Shown: piece by piece, positions 23,719 through 32,399 of the stretch
How positions within the stretch are numbered: the first letter of the stretch is position 1
How the letters are laid out: the number at the start of each line of letters is the position of its first letter
From: Streptosporangium violaceochromogenes
GTDB taxonomy: Bacteria; Actinomycetota; Actinomycetes; Streptosporangiales; Streptosporangiaceae
Assembly: GCF_014654615.1 (NCBI RefSeq)
Contig: NZ_BNBB01000011.1
Coordinates: 62,001-126,000 of the forward strand
Direction: 5' to 3'
DNA length: 64,000 nucleotides
Made by a program: the position numbers and the translations under genes
The notes under the pieces: generated by a model
The model's database searches: none
Told to the model about the DNA's origin: nothing
Seen by the model: only the letters and a program-made list of their open reading frames with translations

Positions 23719-25260
23719 TCAGGCGCAGCCCCGCGGGCCGTACCGGGGCCGGCCGTCGGGGGACCGGCCGTAGCCGTCCCAGTAGGCGTCGACGTAGGGC
23801 AGGACCCGCCGCAGCGTCGCCAGGCGCCGCTCGTCCTGGTGTGAGGGAGGGGCCGACAGCTGCCGGTGGATCTCGGCCCCGACCTCGTCCTTGTCGACCG
23901 TGACGTGGGTCCCGTCCCGGACGACCTCGCGCCCGCCGACGACGACGGAGCGGATGTGCGACCTCGCGGCCTTGTAGACCAGGTCGTCGACGACCGCCGG
24001 CCCGGTGGGACCGACCGGGGCGTTCAAACGTTCCCAGTCCAGTACCAGCAGGTCGGCGTACCGGCCCGGCTCAAGCGAGCCGATCTCACCCCGGAACTCG
24101 GTGGACGCCGCGGCGCCGCCGGTCGCCATGGCGAGCAGAACGCCGGGGGTGATCACCTCGTCCTCCGCGCCGGGGGTGTGCTGGAGCCCCTGGACGAGGC
24201 GCATGTCGGCGAAGACGTCCCAGTCGCTGTTCAGCCCGCCCTCGTCGAGCCCCAGAGACAGCGGCACCCCCCGCTCGCGCATGAGGTTCAGCGGGGCGAC
24301 GCCGCTGCCCATCAGCAGGTTCGAGCTGACGCTGGCGCACACCCGCGTCCGCGCCTCGGCCAGCAGCGCGATGTCGTCCTCGGTCGTCCACACCGCGTGC
24401 AGCAGCGTGAGGTTCTCGCCGAGCACGCCGAGGTCGCGCAGGTGCGCGACGGCGGACCCGCCCGTCCTGGTCCGCGCGTACAGGTCCTGCCGCGGCGACT
24501 CCAGCAGGTGCATGTTGACGTGCACGCCGTACTCCCCGGCGACCTCCATGATCGACCGGATGGCGTCGTCGGAGCACCAGTGCAGGTTGTGCGGCGCGAG
24601 CGAGACGCGCGCGTGCGGGCCGGTGTTCCCGCCGCCGGCCTCCCACAGGCCGACGAACAGCTCGTCGAGGTAGGAGGAGAGCGGCACCTCCTGGCCGCCG
24701 AGGAACTCCCGCATCTCCCCGGCCAGCGGCTCGGGAAGACGGGCGGAGAACCACCCGTCCCCGTCGTACACCAGCCGGTTCTGGTCCCGGAAGTTGAAGG
24801 TGAAGTTCACCCGCATCCCGGCGTCGCGGTAGGCCCTGATCACCGTCTCCGCGTCGTCGCGCCACCGCTCCCACGGGCCGCGCCGGCCGACGTGGAGGTG
24901 GTTGACGGTGGTGATCCCGGCGCCGAGCATCTCGGCCGCGCCGTACAGCGTGTCCTCGTACAGAGCGGGGCCGCGCAGGATCCGCCGGTGGGTGAAGACG
25001 CGCTCCAGCGACATGGCGCGCGCGCCGAGCCTGATCGGGGCCACCCCCTGGTGGTGGTGGCCGTCGACGAAGCCCGGCATGATCAGGCGATCCGGCCCGC
25101 CGGCCTCCTCCGCCCGCGGGAAACGGTCGCGCAGGTCGGTCAGGGGCGCCACCGCGACGACGCGCTCGCCGTCGACGGCGACGCCGCCCCGCTCGACCAC
25201 CTCGTGCACGTCACCCGTCAGGCGCCCGGTGACGACGGCCGCTCCGTGATAGATCCTCAT
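23719..25260 (-). CDS. TRZ/ATZ-type amidohydrolase (deaminase/chlorohydrolase family)
   Basis: 513-residue mononuclear-metal amidohydrolase. The metal-binding pattern is GFVDGHHHQGV near residue 65 (HxH), LAPHNLHWCSDDAIR, VHVNMHLLES (metal His) and LSLGLDEGGLNSD (catalytic Asp region). This is the cytosine deaminase/TrzN/SsnA-like subgroup, which removes amino or halide groups from N-heterocycles or guanidine-like compounds. The protein is somewhat longer than typical members (about 450) because of the insert around residues 120-200. ATG 25260 has GGAGGG eight bases upstream and lies 37 bases after the preceding gene. Together with the cyclic amidohydrolase and LLM enzyme it suggests stepwise breakdown of a nitrogen-containing ring; the substrate is not identifiable. 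Confidence 0.85.
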   Translation of the reverse strand: MRIYHGAAVVTGRLTGDVHEVVERGGVAVDGERVVAVAPLTDLRDRFPRAEEAGGPDRLIMPGFVDGHHHQGVAPIRLGARAMSLERVFTHRRILRGPALYEDTLYGAAEMLGAGITTVNHLHVGRRGPWERWRDDAETVIRAYRDAGMRVNFTFNFRDQNRLVYDGDGWFSARLPEPLAGEMREFLGGQEVPLSSYLDELFVGLWEAGGGNTGPHARVSLAPHNLHWCSDDAIRSIMEVAGEYGVHVNMHLLESPRQDLYARTRTGGSAVAHLRDLGVLGENLTLLHAVWTTEDDIALLAEARTRVCASVSSNLLMGSGVAPLNLMRERGVPLSLGLDEGGLNSDWDVFADMRLVQGLQHTPGAEDEVITPGVLLAMATGGAAASTEFRGEIGSLEPGRYADLLVLDWERLNAPVGPTGPAVVDDLVYKAARSHIRSVVVGGREVVRDGTHVTVDKDEVGAEIHRQLSAPPSHQDERRLATLRRVLPYVDAYWDGYGRSPDGRPRYGPRGCA

Positions 25261-25297
25261 GCCCGCCGCCCTCCGGCCGGTCCCCGCGCGGACCGCA

Positions 25298-26671
25298 CTA
25301 CGCCTTGCCCAGCTCGCGCAGCGTGTCGCCGGCGGCGGAGAGGTTCTCCAGCCAGGTCTCGGAGTAGTTCCGGCTCAGGACCACGCCCGAGGCGCCGCCC
25401 GCGTAACTCGCCTCGATCGCCGCGCGGACGTCGCCCGGCCTGATGGGGCGCTCGTCGTCGTAGGCCTCGACCCCGACGTTGACCCCCGAGTACACCGGGA
25501 CGCCGGGGCACGCCTCGACGGTCCTGCGGGTCTCGTCACGGATGTAGTCGGCCGAGAAGCCCGCCTCTGCCAGCTTGTCGTACTCGGCCTCGTCGAGGTT
25601 CAGGACGCGGTAGAGGAACCGCAGGAGCTCGGGGGCCTCGAAGTCGCCCCAGATGCTGGAGGTGTGCCGCTCGACGTAGCGCTTGAACCGCGATCCGGCC
25701 GGGGTCTGGTAGACGACCGGCTTGATCCAGTCCGCGCAGTCGCTCAGCTCGGACAGGTCGTACTGCGCCTTGAGGAACGGGTCGTAGGTGTTGATGTACT
25801 GCCACAGGTGCATGCCGACTTCGAGGTTTGGATCGATCCATTTCACAAGCCCGTAGATCTCGCGGGCGAAGGTCTTGTGGGAGCGGGTCCACAGGCTGTC
25901 CCAGGCGAGGATCTCGGGGAACCGGAACAGCAGGCGCATGAAGCCGACGAAGTACCCGTCGCGCGGCCTGACCCCCGCCTTCGTGCCGGCGACGAAGTTC
26001 GCGAGCTCCCGGTATCCCTCACGGGCCCGCCGTACGTCGATGCCCTCGCGGTGCCCGATCTCCTCGCAGTGGCGGCAGAAGCAGCTCGGCTGGTCGGCGT
26101 CGAGCGTGTTGCCGAGGGGGCCGCGGCGTTCGATGCCCCACAGCACGCCGTCGATGTCGTGGTTCTTGCACCAGTCCTCGACCACGGCCTGCATGAAGGC
26201 GCGGTATCCGGGGTTGTTCAGGCACGGGCGGGACGCCTTGCGGCCGGTGTGGTCGATCTCGATGAGCCCCGCGAAGCCGGGCACGGAGACGGGGTGAGGG
26301 AAGGTGCGGTACCGCTCGCAGTAGTAGGGGTAGACCTTCAGCCCCCGCCTGCGGGCCTCGGGGATGACGTCGGCCAGGATGTCGAACCCCTGGACCTCCT
26401 TCTCGGGGGCCTGGAACTCGCGGATCGGGCTGTCGCCGTAGAGCCGTGGATCGGGCCTGAAGTACCCCCCGCCCTCGAACTCGTCGGGCTCCTGCCCGCC
26501 GTGGTCGGGGAACCCGGTGTGCGCGCGCCCCGCCGTTCCCCTCAGCCACGACATCGCGGAGAGCAGGATGGCGTTCGCGGCCCCTCGTTCCTGGACGGAG
26601 TCGAGGACCTCCGCCACACCCTCATCGGTGAACGATACGGCGCCGATCTGCATGCCAACGAAAGAGGACAC
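25298..26671 (-). CDS. TIM-barrel glycosidase-like protein with conserved Cys cluster (GHL6-like)
   Basis: About 457 residues, first gene of the catabolic operon. It resembles the 'hypothetical glycosyl hydrolase 6'/alpha-amylase-like family: IGAVSFTDEGV at the start, GLKVYPYYCERYRT, CLNNPGYRAFMQAVVEDWCKN, DIDGVLWGIERRGPLGN, then CFCRHCEEIGHREGID. The CFCRHC cluster is a hallmark of this group and may bind metal or be structural. There is no signal peptide, so it is cytoplasmic, odd for a polysaccharidase. GTG 26671 is proposed with GGGG about eight bases upstream; ATG 26653 is the alternative. No biochemical role is established for these proteins; a sugar-linked substrate in this operon is speculation. 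Confidence 0.72.
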   Translation of the reverse strand: MSSFVGMQIGAVSFTDEGVAEVLDSVQERGAANAILLSAMSWLRGTAGRAHTGFPDHGGQEPDEFEGGGYFRPDPRLYGDSPIREFQAPEKEVQGFDILADVIPEARRRGLKVYPYYCERYRTFPHPVSVPGFAGLIEIDHTGRKASRPCLNNPGYRAFMQAVVEDWCKNHDIDGVLWGIERRGPLGNTLDADQPSCFCRHCEEIGHREGIDVRRAREGYRELANFVAGTKAGVRPRDGYFVGFMRLLFRFPEILAWDSLWTRSHKTFAREIYGLVKWIDPNLEVGMHLWQYINTYDPFLKAQYDLSELSDCADWIKPVVYQTPAGSRFKRYVERHTSSIWGDFEAPELLRFLYRVLNLDEAEYDKLAEAGFSADYIRDETRRTVEACPGVPVYSGVNVGVEAYDDERPIRPGDVRAAIEASYAGGASGVVLSRNYSETWLENLSAAGDTLRELGKA

Positions 26672-26719
26672 GTCACACCCCAGGTTCTCGGAACTGTTCG
26701 AGTGATGCGGCGATGGTAA

Positions 26720-26736
26720 TTGGGACACTGTCCCAA
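26720..26736. promoter_or_regulatory. Perfect 8+1+8 palindrome, candidate operator of the catabolic operon
   Basis: TTGGGACACTGTCCCAA is a perfect inverted repeat about 50 bases upstream of the first gene of the eight-gene minus-strand operon. Position and symmetry suit a dimeric repressor site. The IclR-family protein encoded at the end of that operon is the natural candidate. No second copy was noticed in the window. Confidence 0.6.
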
Positions 26737-27278
26737 AGTCAACGAATCCCCCGTACGGCACAGCACATCTCATAAAGGTCAGACAGGGGCGGTTCCCTCG
26801 AACCGGAGCGGAACCTCACACATCCCGAACGAGGAGGGCCGGTGGCGGGCAGGGCTTTTCGGACAAGGAGGTGTGGAAACGGTTAGGAACCGGGGAGGAA
26901 TGCGGCCGAAATACCCCTCACCTGCGGAGACACCCGAAGGGAGGGCCGAGGCGGGAGGGGAGGGAGGCGGGCGGCGGAGTCCGGCGGACGGGGCCCGGCG
27001 AGCGAGGACGACACCCGGTATGCCGGCCGACCCGCACGCCCCCGCCCGGAAGCCCCCTGCCTCCGAGCCAGGGCCGCGCTTCGCACGGGGCCGGTTGAAC
27101 GAGGGCGGGAAGGGCATGATCCACTGGTAGAGGAGCCTCACCCGACCACGGGCACCGCCTGTGGCCACGGCCTCTTACGTTCGCTCGCCGAACGCTAACC
27201 ATGTTCAAGCGATTCTCTGGTCCGCTCCTCAGCCGCCACTCATTACGGTGCGGAGGAACTCGGACTAAGGAGGCGTTT
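26737..27278. other. Gene-free region between the catabolic operon and the carbonic anhydrase
   Basis: Divergent intergenic stretch of about 600 bases in all (26672-27278). Besides the palindrome at 26720 it contains a short inverted repeat CGGTT-AGG-AACCG near 26880 and a hairpin CGTTCG/CGAACG at 27178-27194, about 85 bases before the carbonic anhydrase start. The open frames here are Arg/Pro/Gly-biased with no recognisable protein, so I call none coding. Confidence 0.55.
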
Positions 27279-27905
27279 TTGAACAGCTTACTGATGAACG
27301 CGCGCATGTTCTGGCGTCGCACGGTCGACTACAGCCAGGAATACCGGCAGCTGGCCAACGGTCAGTGGCCGCAGGCGCTGTTCATCTCCTGCTCGGACTC
27401 GCGCGTGATTCCCGCGCTGATCACCTCCGCCCGCCCCGGAGACCTCTTCGAGCTGCGCAACGCCGGGAACATCGTTCCTCCGCACGACGCCCCCTCCGTC
27501 TCGGGCGAGGTCGCCACCATCGAGTACGCGATCGAGGTGCTGGAGGTCCGGCACATCGTGATCTGCGGCCACTCGCACTGCGGCGCCGTGGGCGCCATGG
27601 TCCGCAACGAGGACCTGTCGAAGGTACCCGGAGTCAACAAGTGGCTCGACTACGCCCGGCCGGCCCTGGAGCCGGCTCTCCAGAAGCCTCCGAGGGACCG
27701 GGCACTGCTGGAGTACGTGCAGCGGCACGTGGCCGCGCAGCTCGAAACCCTCAGCAAGTACCCCATCGTGAAGCGCCAGATCGCCGCCGGTCAGCTGAAA
27801 CTTCACGGCTGGCTCTACCAGGTCGACACCGGAGAACTGAGAGAGCTCGACGACAACGGCGAGTTCCGACTGCAGAACGTGTGGTCGGCCCCCACCGAGC
27901 CGTAA
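27279..27905 (+). CDS. Beta-class carbonic anhydrase
   Basis: 208-residue zinc enzyme interconverting CO2 and bicarbonate. The zinc ligands of the beta class are present: Cys38 in SCSDSRV (with the Asp40/Arg42 dyad), His98 and Cys101 in CGHSHCGAV. The length and RNAGNIV segment are standard for the plant-type beta enzymes. The start is TTG 27279, because AAGGAGG lies about five bases upstream; ATG 27294 is a less favoured alternative. No signal peptide is seen, so it acts in the cytoplasm. It is ten bases before a SulP-family transporter gene, a pairing that suggests coupled bicarbonate uptake and hydration or dehydration. Confidence 0.95.
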   Translation: MNSLLMNARMFWRRTVDYSQEYRQLANGQWPQALFISCSDSRVIPALITSARPGDLFELRNAGNIVPPHDAPSVSGEVATIEYAIEVLEVRHIVICGHSHCGAVGAMVRNEDLSKVPGVNKWLDYARPALEPALQKPPRDRALLEYVQRHVAAQLETLSKYPIVKRQIAAGQLKLHGWLYQVDTGELRELDDNGEFRLQNVWSAPTEP

Positions 27906-27915
27906 GGAGCACCCG

Positions 27916-29637
27916 ATGGTAGCTGGCCGAGCACACGGCCCCCGTCACGCGAAACACGCGCGTACCGGTTCGTCCCGCGCGAACCAGTCGCGTCAGAGGC
28001 AGAGCGGCCCGTCCTCATCGGCGATCGGCGGTGACCTCCTCGCCTCACTGGTCGTCTTCCTGGTGGCACTGCCCCTGTGCATCGGCATCGGCGCGGCCTC
28101 CGGTGTACCGGTCGCACTCGCCATCATCACCGGAATCATCGGTGGGATCATCGTCGGGGTGATGCCGGGAAGCACCATGCAGGTGAGCGGACCGGCCGCG
28201 GGCCTGGCCACCCTCGTGTTGGAGGCCGTCCACGCCCACGGCGTGATGGTGCTCGGTCCGGTGGTGTTCACTGCGGGAGTCATCCAGATCGTGCTGGGCG
28301 TCCTCCGGATGGGGCGGCTGTTCCAGGCCATCTCCCTGTCGGTCGTCCAGGGCATGCTCGCCGGCATCGGCGTGCCCCTCATGCTCAGCCAGGCCTACTC
28401 GCTGGTCGACTCCAAGCAGATCGGCTCGGCCGTGAAGAACCTGCTCGGGCTTCCGCAGTTGCTCTCCAGCACACTGGCCAACCCGCACGCGGTGGTCGCC
28501 CTCCTGCTGGGCGCAGCCACCGTCTGCCTGTGCGCCCTGTGGAAGAAGGTTCCCGCACCGCTGAACAAGGCGCCGGCCGCGCTGGTGGCGGTCATCCTGG
28601 GGGCGGCCGTCGCGGCGATGCCGGGCGTCGAGGTCAAGCGCGTCATCGTCAACGACCTGCTCGGATCCGTGCACGTCGTCCCCCTGACCGAGATGTTCAA
28701 GATCGCGAATCCCGAGATCATCACTCTCGCGATCACCTTCGCGGTCATCGCCTCGGCGGAGACGCTGTTCAGCGCCGCCGCGGTGGACCGCATGCACAAC
28801 GGCCCGAAGACGAAGTACAACGCCGAGATGATCGCCCAGGGTGTGGGCAACAGCATCTGCGGTGTCCTGGGCGCCCTGCCGATGACCGCCGTGATTGCCC
28901 GCAGCACGGTCAACGTGCAGGCCGGTGGCCGGACGAAGGTGTCGCGCGTCATGCACGGCGTCTGGCTGCTGGGATTCTGCCTGCTCTTCCCCAAACTGCT
29001 CGCGATGATCCCGACCTCGGTGCTCGCGGGCATCCTGCTCCACACCGGCTGGAAGCTGTTCAGCCCCGGTCAGTTCCCGGCGATGTGGAAGCGCGACCGC
29101 GGCGAGGGCATCGTCATGATCCTGACCACCCTCGCGATCATCGTCACCAACCTGCTGGAGGGGGTGCTGGCCGGACTGGCCGCCGCGATCATCCTCACGG
29201 CGCTGCGCATGTCCCGGCTGCGCATCCACACCTCCTTCAAGGACGGCGGTGCCGGCGGCGACGCCGCCCACGTCGTCATCAAGGGCAACGCCACGTTCCT
29301 GCGGCTGCCCACGCTGAACCAGACCCTGGAGTCGGTCTCCGGCAAGGACACGATTCACGTCGACATGACCGGCGTCGCGCATCTCGACCTCGCCTTCCAC
29401 AACCAGGTCGAGCAGTGGGCCGAACAGCAGCGGAAAACACAGGAGGGCCGGCAGGTGGTGCTGCTGCTTCCCCCGCTCGAAGAGGCGTCGGTGGATCCCG
29501 ACCCGCCGAGGAGGGACCCCCACGACCCCCGAGGCCCCCGAGACCCCAGGGACACCACCTCCGAAGAGTGGTTCTCGGACTACCCGCAGGTAACGAACAG
29601 CCAGCGCTCCGGCTACGCGGAACGATCGCGAGTTTAA
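27916..29637 (+). CDS. SulP-family anion transporter with C-terminal STAS domain (probable bicarbonate/sulfate transporter)
   Basis: 573-residue membrane transporter. After a basic 35-residue leader come 10-12 hydrophobic spans with SulP features: DLLASLVVFLVALPLCIGIG at the first helix, then STMQVSGPAAG, and AVIASAETLFSAAAVDRM in the middle. A soluble STAS domain follows at about 430-530 (HVVIKGNATFLRLPTLN, DTIHVDMTGVAHLD), and the tail is Pro/Arg/Asp-rich. SulP proteins carry sulfate, bicarbonate or dicarboxylates. The adjacent carbonic anhydrase gene, ten bases upstream, favours bicarbonate, as in BicA-like systems; this is inference from context. ATG 27916 has AAGGAG directly upstream (27903-27908). 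Confidence 0.92.
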   Translation: MVAGRAHGPRHAKHARTGSSRANQSRQRQSGPSSSAIGGDLLASLVVFLVALPLCIGIGAASGVPVALAIITGIIGGIIVGVMPGSTMQVSGPAAGLATLVLEAVHAHGVMVLGPVVFTAGVIQIVLGVLRMGRLFQAISLSVVQGMLAGIGVPLMLSQAYSLVDSKQIGSAVKNLLGLPQLLSSTLANPHAVVALLLGAATVCLCALWKKVPAPLNKAPAALVAVILGAAVAAMPGVEVKRVIVNDLLGSVHVVPLTEMFKIANPEIITLAITFAVIASAETLFSAAAVDRMHNGPKTKYNAEMIAQGVGNSICGVLGALPMTAVIARSTVNVQAGGRTKVSRVMHGVWLLGFCLLFPKLLAMIPTSVLAGILLHTGWKLFSPGQFPAMWKRDRGEGIVMILTTLAIIVTNLLEGVLAGLAAAIILTALRMSRLRIHTSFKDGGAGGDAAHVVIKGNATFLRLPTLNQTLESVSGKDTIHVDMTGVAHLDLAFHNQVEQWAEQQRKTQEGRQVVLLLPPLEEASVDPDPPRRDPHDPRGPRDPRDTTSEEWFSDYPQVTNSQRSGYAERSRV

Positions 29638-29830
29638 GCAGGTCGCCGCATTAGAAAGGCCCGCAATGAAAATGAAATCCATTCAGGATGGAGTTCCAAC
29701 CGAATAAGACTCGGCGCGATCAATATGATCAGAAGAAAATCGAACGTGTGAGATGCTGTAGACCTGGAAATCATAGCCGTTCCGCTCCTGGAACAATTTG
29801 TCATATGTTTCCCAGTGGATGGAAGCACGG

Positions 29831-30553
29831 ATGCAGGTGCTACTCATCGAGGACAACGATATGATCACCGAACCCCTCATCGACGGTCTTGGTCGATACG
29901 GGTTCTCCGTCGAGCGAGTCACGACGGGCGCCGACGCCTTGCGGGCCACGCCCGGCGAGATGGTTCTTCTGGATCTCGGACTGCCTGATATGGACGGCAT
30001 CGACGTGTGCCGGCAGCTCAGGCAGTCCTCGGAAGTCCCGATCATCATGCTGACCGCCCGGGGCGAGGAGGCGGACCGGATCGTCGGGCTGGAGATCGGC
30101 GCGGATGATTATCTGACCAAGCCCTTCAGCCTGCGGGAACTCGTCGCGCGGATGCGGGCCGTGGCCCGCCGTACCCGCTCGACGCCGGGCCGGCCCGCGC
30201 CCGCGCCCACCCCCGCGCCCCAGGTGCTCTCCCTGAGCGCCACGCACTCGGTAAGCGAATTACGCCTGGACCGGCGAGCCCGCCAGGTCCAGGTCAACAC
30301 CCAGCTCATCACCCTCACTCCGAAGGAGTTCGACCTTCTCGCCCTCCTCAGCCAGGACCCCGGTGCCGTGTACTCCAGGAGTCAGATCCTCCGCAGCGTG
30401 TGGGGAACCGACTTCTTCGGGTCGACGAAGACCCTGGACTTCCACGTCGCCACCCTCCGGCGCAAGCTGGGCGACCCCACGATGATCGAGACGGTGCGAG
30501 GCGTAGGCTACCGCTTGAGCGTGTACGCCTCCGTCCCCGTTCCCTCTCCCTGA
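29831..30553 (+). CDS. Two-component response regulator (OmpR/PhoB type)
   Basis: 240-residue DNA-binding regulator. The receiver domain has the acidic pair IEDND, the phospho-acceptor Asp48 in MVLLDLGLPDMDG, the switch Thr in IIMLTARG and the conserved Lys in DDYLTKPFS. A Pro/Ala linker leads to a trans_reg_C winged helix (LTPKEFDLLALLSQDPGAVYSRSQIL, STKTLDFHVATLRRKLGD). ATG 29831 has GGAAG about seven bases upstream; an open extension upstream lacks receiver homology. It lies ten bases before the histidine kinase gene, its cognate. The 193 bases in front are AT-rich and probably carry the promoter. Target genes are unknown. Confidence 0.95.
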   Translation: MQVLLIEDNDMITEPLIDGLGRYGFSVERVTTGADALRATPGEMVLLDLGLPDMDGIDVCRQLRQSSEVPIIMLTARGEEADRIVGLEIGADDYLTKPFSLRELVARMRAVARRTRSTPGRPAPAPTPAPQVLSLSATHSVSELRLDRRARQVQVNTQLITLTPKEFDLLALLSQDPGAVYSRSQILRSVWGTDFFGSTKTLDFHVATLRRKLGDPTMIETVRGVGYRLSVYASVPVPSP

Positions 30554-30563
30554 TCCCCGCCCG

Positions 30564-32057
30564 ATGGTCCTCCGCCTCCTGCTGAGCCACCTCGCCCTCA
30601 TGGTCATGGTGCTGTTCTGCTTGGAGATTCCGCTGGGCTACCTCTACGTACAGGCAGGACGGGAGCGGGGCACAGGAGCACTCAAACACGAGGCTCATGT
30701 GTTCGCCGACTTCGCGAGCGAGGTCATCAAGGGAGGACGACCGGACCGGCTTCCCGGTCTGGTCGCCACGGAGAGTCGGAAGATCCGCGGCAACGTGGCG
30801 GTGGTGGACCAGGCAGGGCAGCTCCTTGTGGGCTCTCGCTGGCTGATGGGTGAGGACTGGCACGACCTGCACAACCAGCAGGAGATCAAAACCGCCCTAC
30901 AAACCCGGCGATCCACCTCAATGCGCTTCTCTCGTATCGAAGGCACCGACGTCCTCCACATCGCGGTCCCCATCGACGCGGGCGGCGCGGTGCGCATCAC
31001 CATCCCCCTGTCCGTGCTGGAAACCGGCACGGGCGGGGTATGGCTGCTCCTCGCCGCCGTCGGCCTGGGAGTACTGCTCATCGTGCTCGTGCTCGTGCTC
31101 GTGCTCGGCCGCTGGATCATCCGGCCGATCCGCCGGCTGGAGAGCGCCATGAGCCTGCTGGCCACCGGCCACCTGCTCAAGCTGGCCTCCGCCATCTCCG
31201 GCCCCCGGGAGATCCGGAAACTGGCCGAGACGTTCAACGAGACCGCGCTGCGCCTGCAGCGGCTGCTCGCCTCTCAAGGGTCCTTCGCCGCCGACGCCTC
31301 GCATGAGCTCAGAACACCGCTCACCGCGCTGCGCCTGCGGCTGGAGAACCTCGAACCCGACATCGCCTATCACGCCCACGGCAACCTGCACGCCGCCCTC
31401 GCCGAGACCGACCGGCTGGCACGCATGATCGAAAGACTGCTCACCATGGCCAAACTCGCGGAGCACACGGCGGCACGCGAGCCGACCCACCTGGCGGCGG
31501 CGATCGAGGAGAGAGCCCGCACCTGGACCTCCGTGGCCGAGAGCCAGGGCGTCCGGCTTCTGGTGGCGGGAGAGGCGGCCGGAAAGGTCTGGGCCATTCC
31601 CGGCGCCATCGAGCAGATCATCGACAACCTGGTCTCCAACGCGCTGCGGGTCTCACCTCCCGGCAGCACCCTGACCCTGGAGTGCCGCATCTCGGAGGAG
31701 AAGGGCTCCGCCGAGAACCTCCCGACGGTGACCCTCCACGTCATCGACGAGGGTCCGGGGATGAGCGAGATGCACCGGCAGCGGGCGTTCGACCGATTCT
31801 GGCGGGCCCCCGGAGCCCCCAAGGACGGCACGGGCCTGGGACTCCCCCTGGTCCGGCAGCTCACCCACGCCTGCGGAGGCGAGGTCTCCCTGGCCGCCGC
31901 GCCCGGGGGCGGCACGGACGCCGTCGTCGTCCTGCAGTCGGCGGAGTGGTCGGCCACCGAGCACGAACGCCGGCCGTGGTGGATGCTGCACCGGCAGTGG
32001 AAGCCGTGGAGGAAGCGGGAACGGGCTCACGCCGTCCCCCATCAGAGGACGCCCTAG
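30564..32057 (+). CDS. Sensor histidine kinase, HAMP-HisKA-HATPase
   Basis: 497-residue membrane sensor kinase. Hydrophobic spans at about 8-28 and 158-182 bracket a 130-residue extracytoplasmic sensor region of no recognised type. A HAMP linker follows (IIRPIRRLESAMSLLATGH), then the HisKA box with phospho-acceptor His247 in DASHELRTPLT. The HATPase has an N box (IIDNLVSNAL), a G1 box (IDEGPGMS) and a G2 box (GTGLGLPLV). The tail is short and Trp/Arg-rich. It pairs with the response regulator ten bases upstream. The carbonic anhydrase/SulP pair is the nearest plausible target locus, but no evidence here links the two beyond adjacency. Confidence 0.95.
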   Translation: MVLRLLLSHLALMVMVLFCLEIPLGYLYVQAGRERGTGALKHEAHVFADFASEVIKGGRPDRLPGLVATESRKIRGNVAVVDQAGQLLVGSRWLMGEDWHDLHNQQEIKTALQTRRSTSMRFSRIEGTDVLHIAVPIDAGGAVRITIPLSVLETGTGGVWLLLAAVGLGVLLIVLVLVLVLGRWIIRPIRRLESAMSLLATGHLLKLASAISGPREIRKLAETFNETALRLQRLLASQGSFAADASHELRTPLTALRLRLENLEPDIAYHAHGNLHAALAETDRLARMIERLLTMAKLAEHTAAREPTHLAAAIEERARTWTSVAESQGVRLLVAGEAAGKVWAIPGAIEQIIDNLVSNALRVSPPGSTLTLECRISEEKGSAENLPTVTLHVIDEGPGMSEMHRQRAFDRFWRAPGAPKDGTGLGLPLVRQLTHACGGEVSLAAAPGGGTDAVVVLQSAEWSATEHERRPWWMLHRQWKPWRKRERAHAVPHQRTP

Positions 32058-32399
32058 CCCCCCGGCCGGAGGCGGCGCCCACCCGGCGCTCGCCTACGCA
32101 CCCGGCCCGGCGCGGCACCCCGCGCGGGGACCGGCGTACCCGGGGAGGGAGAGCCGCGGCGCACCCGTCACGGACCCCGCGATTTGCCGCCGGAATTTCG
32201 CACGCGCCCCCCCTTTTCCGTGGTAGGAAAAACGCGCCGTCACTTGAAAGGTGTATTTGTTCCGCGCTTTTGACCGCTCCATCCTCCGGCCGCGGCGGCA
32301 CCGAGATCTTCCGTATGAAAATGTTCGCCTCGCCGATTTCCCCGGCGCCCCGCCGTGAGGCCCGCCCCGCCGAAAGGTCCTCTCACGACCGGGCCCGCC
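32058..32399. other. Convergent gene-free region
   Basis: 342 bases between the histidine kinase stop and the deacetylase stop. The only structure noticed is a six-base hairpin TTTTCC/GGAAAA with a six-base loop at 32214-32231, a weak terminator candidate. No gene is supported. Confidence 0.5.

Noticed and set aside
26779..27168. Minus-strand open frame upstream of the carbonic anhydrase
   Set aside because: Pro/Arg/Gly-rich, no start signal, no motif.
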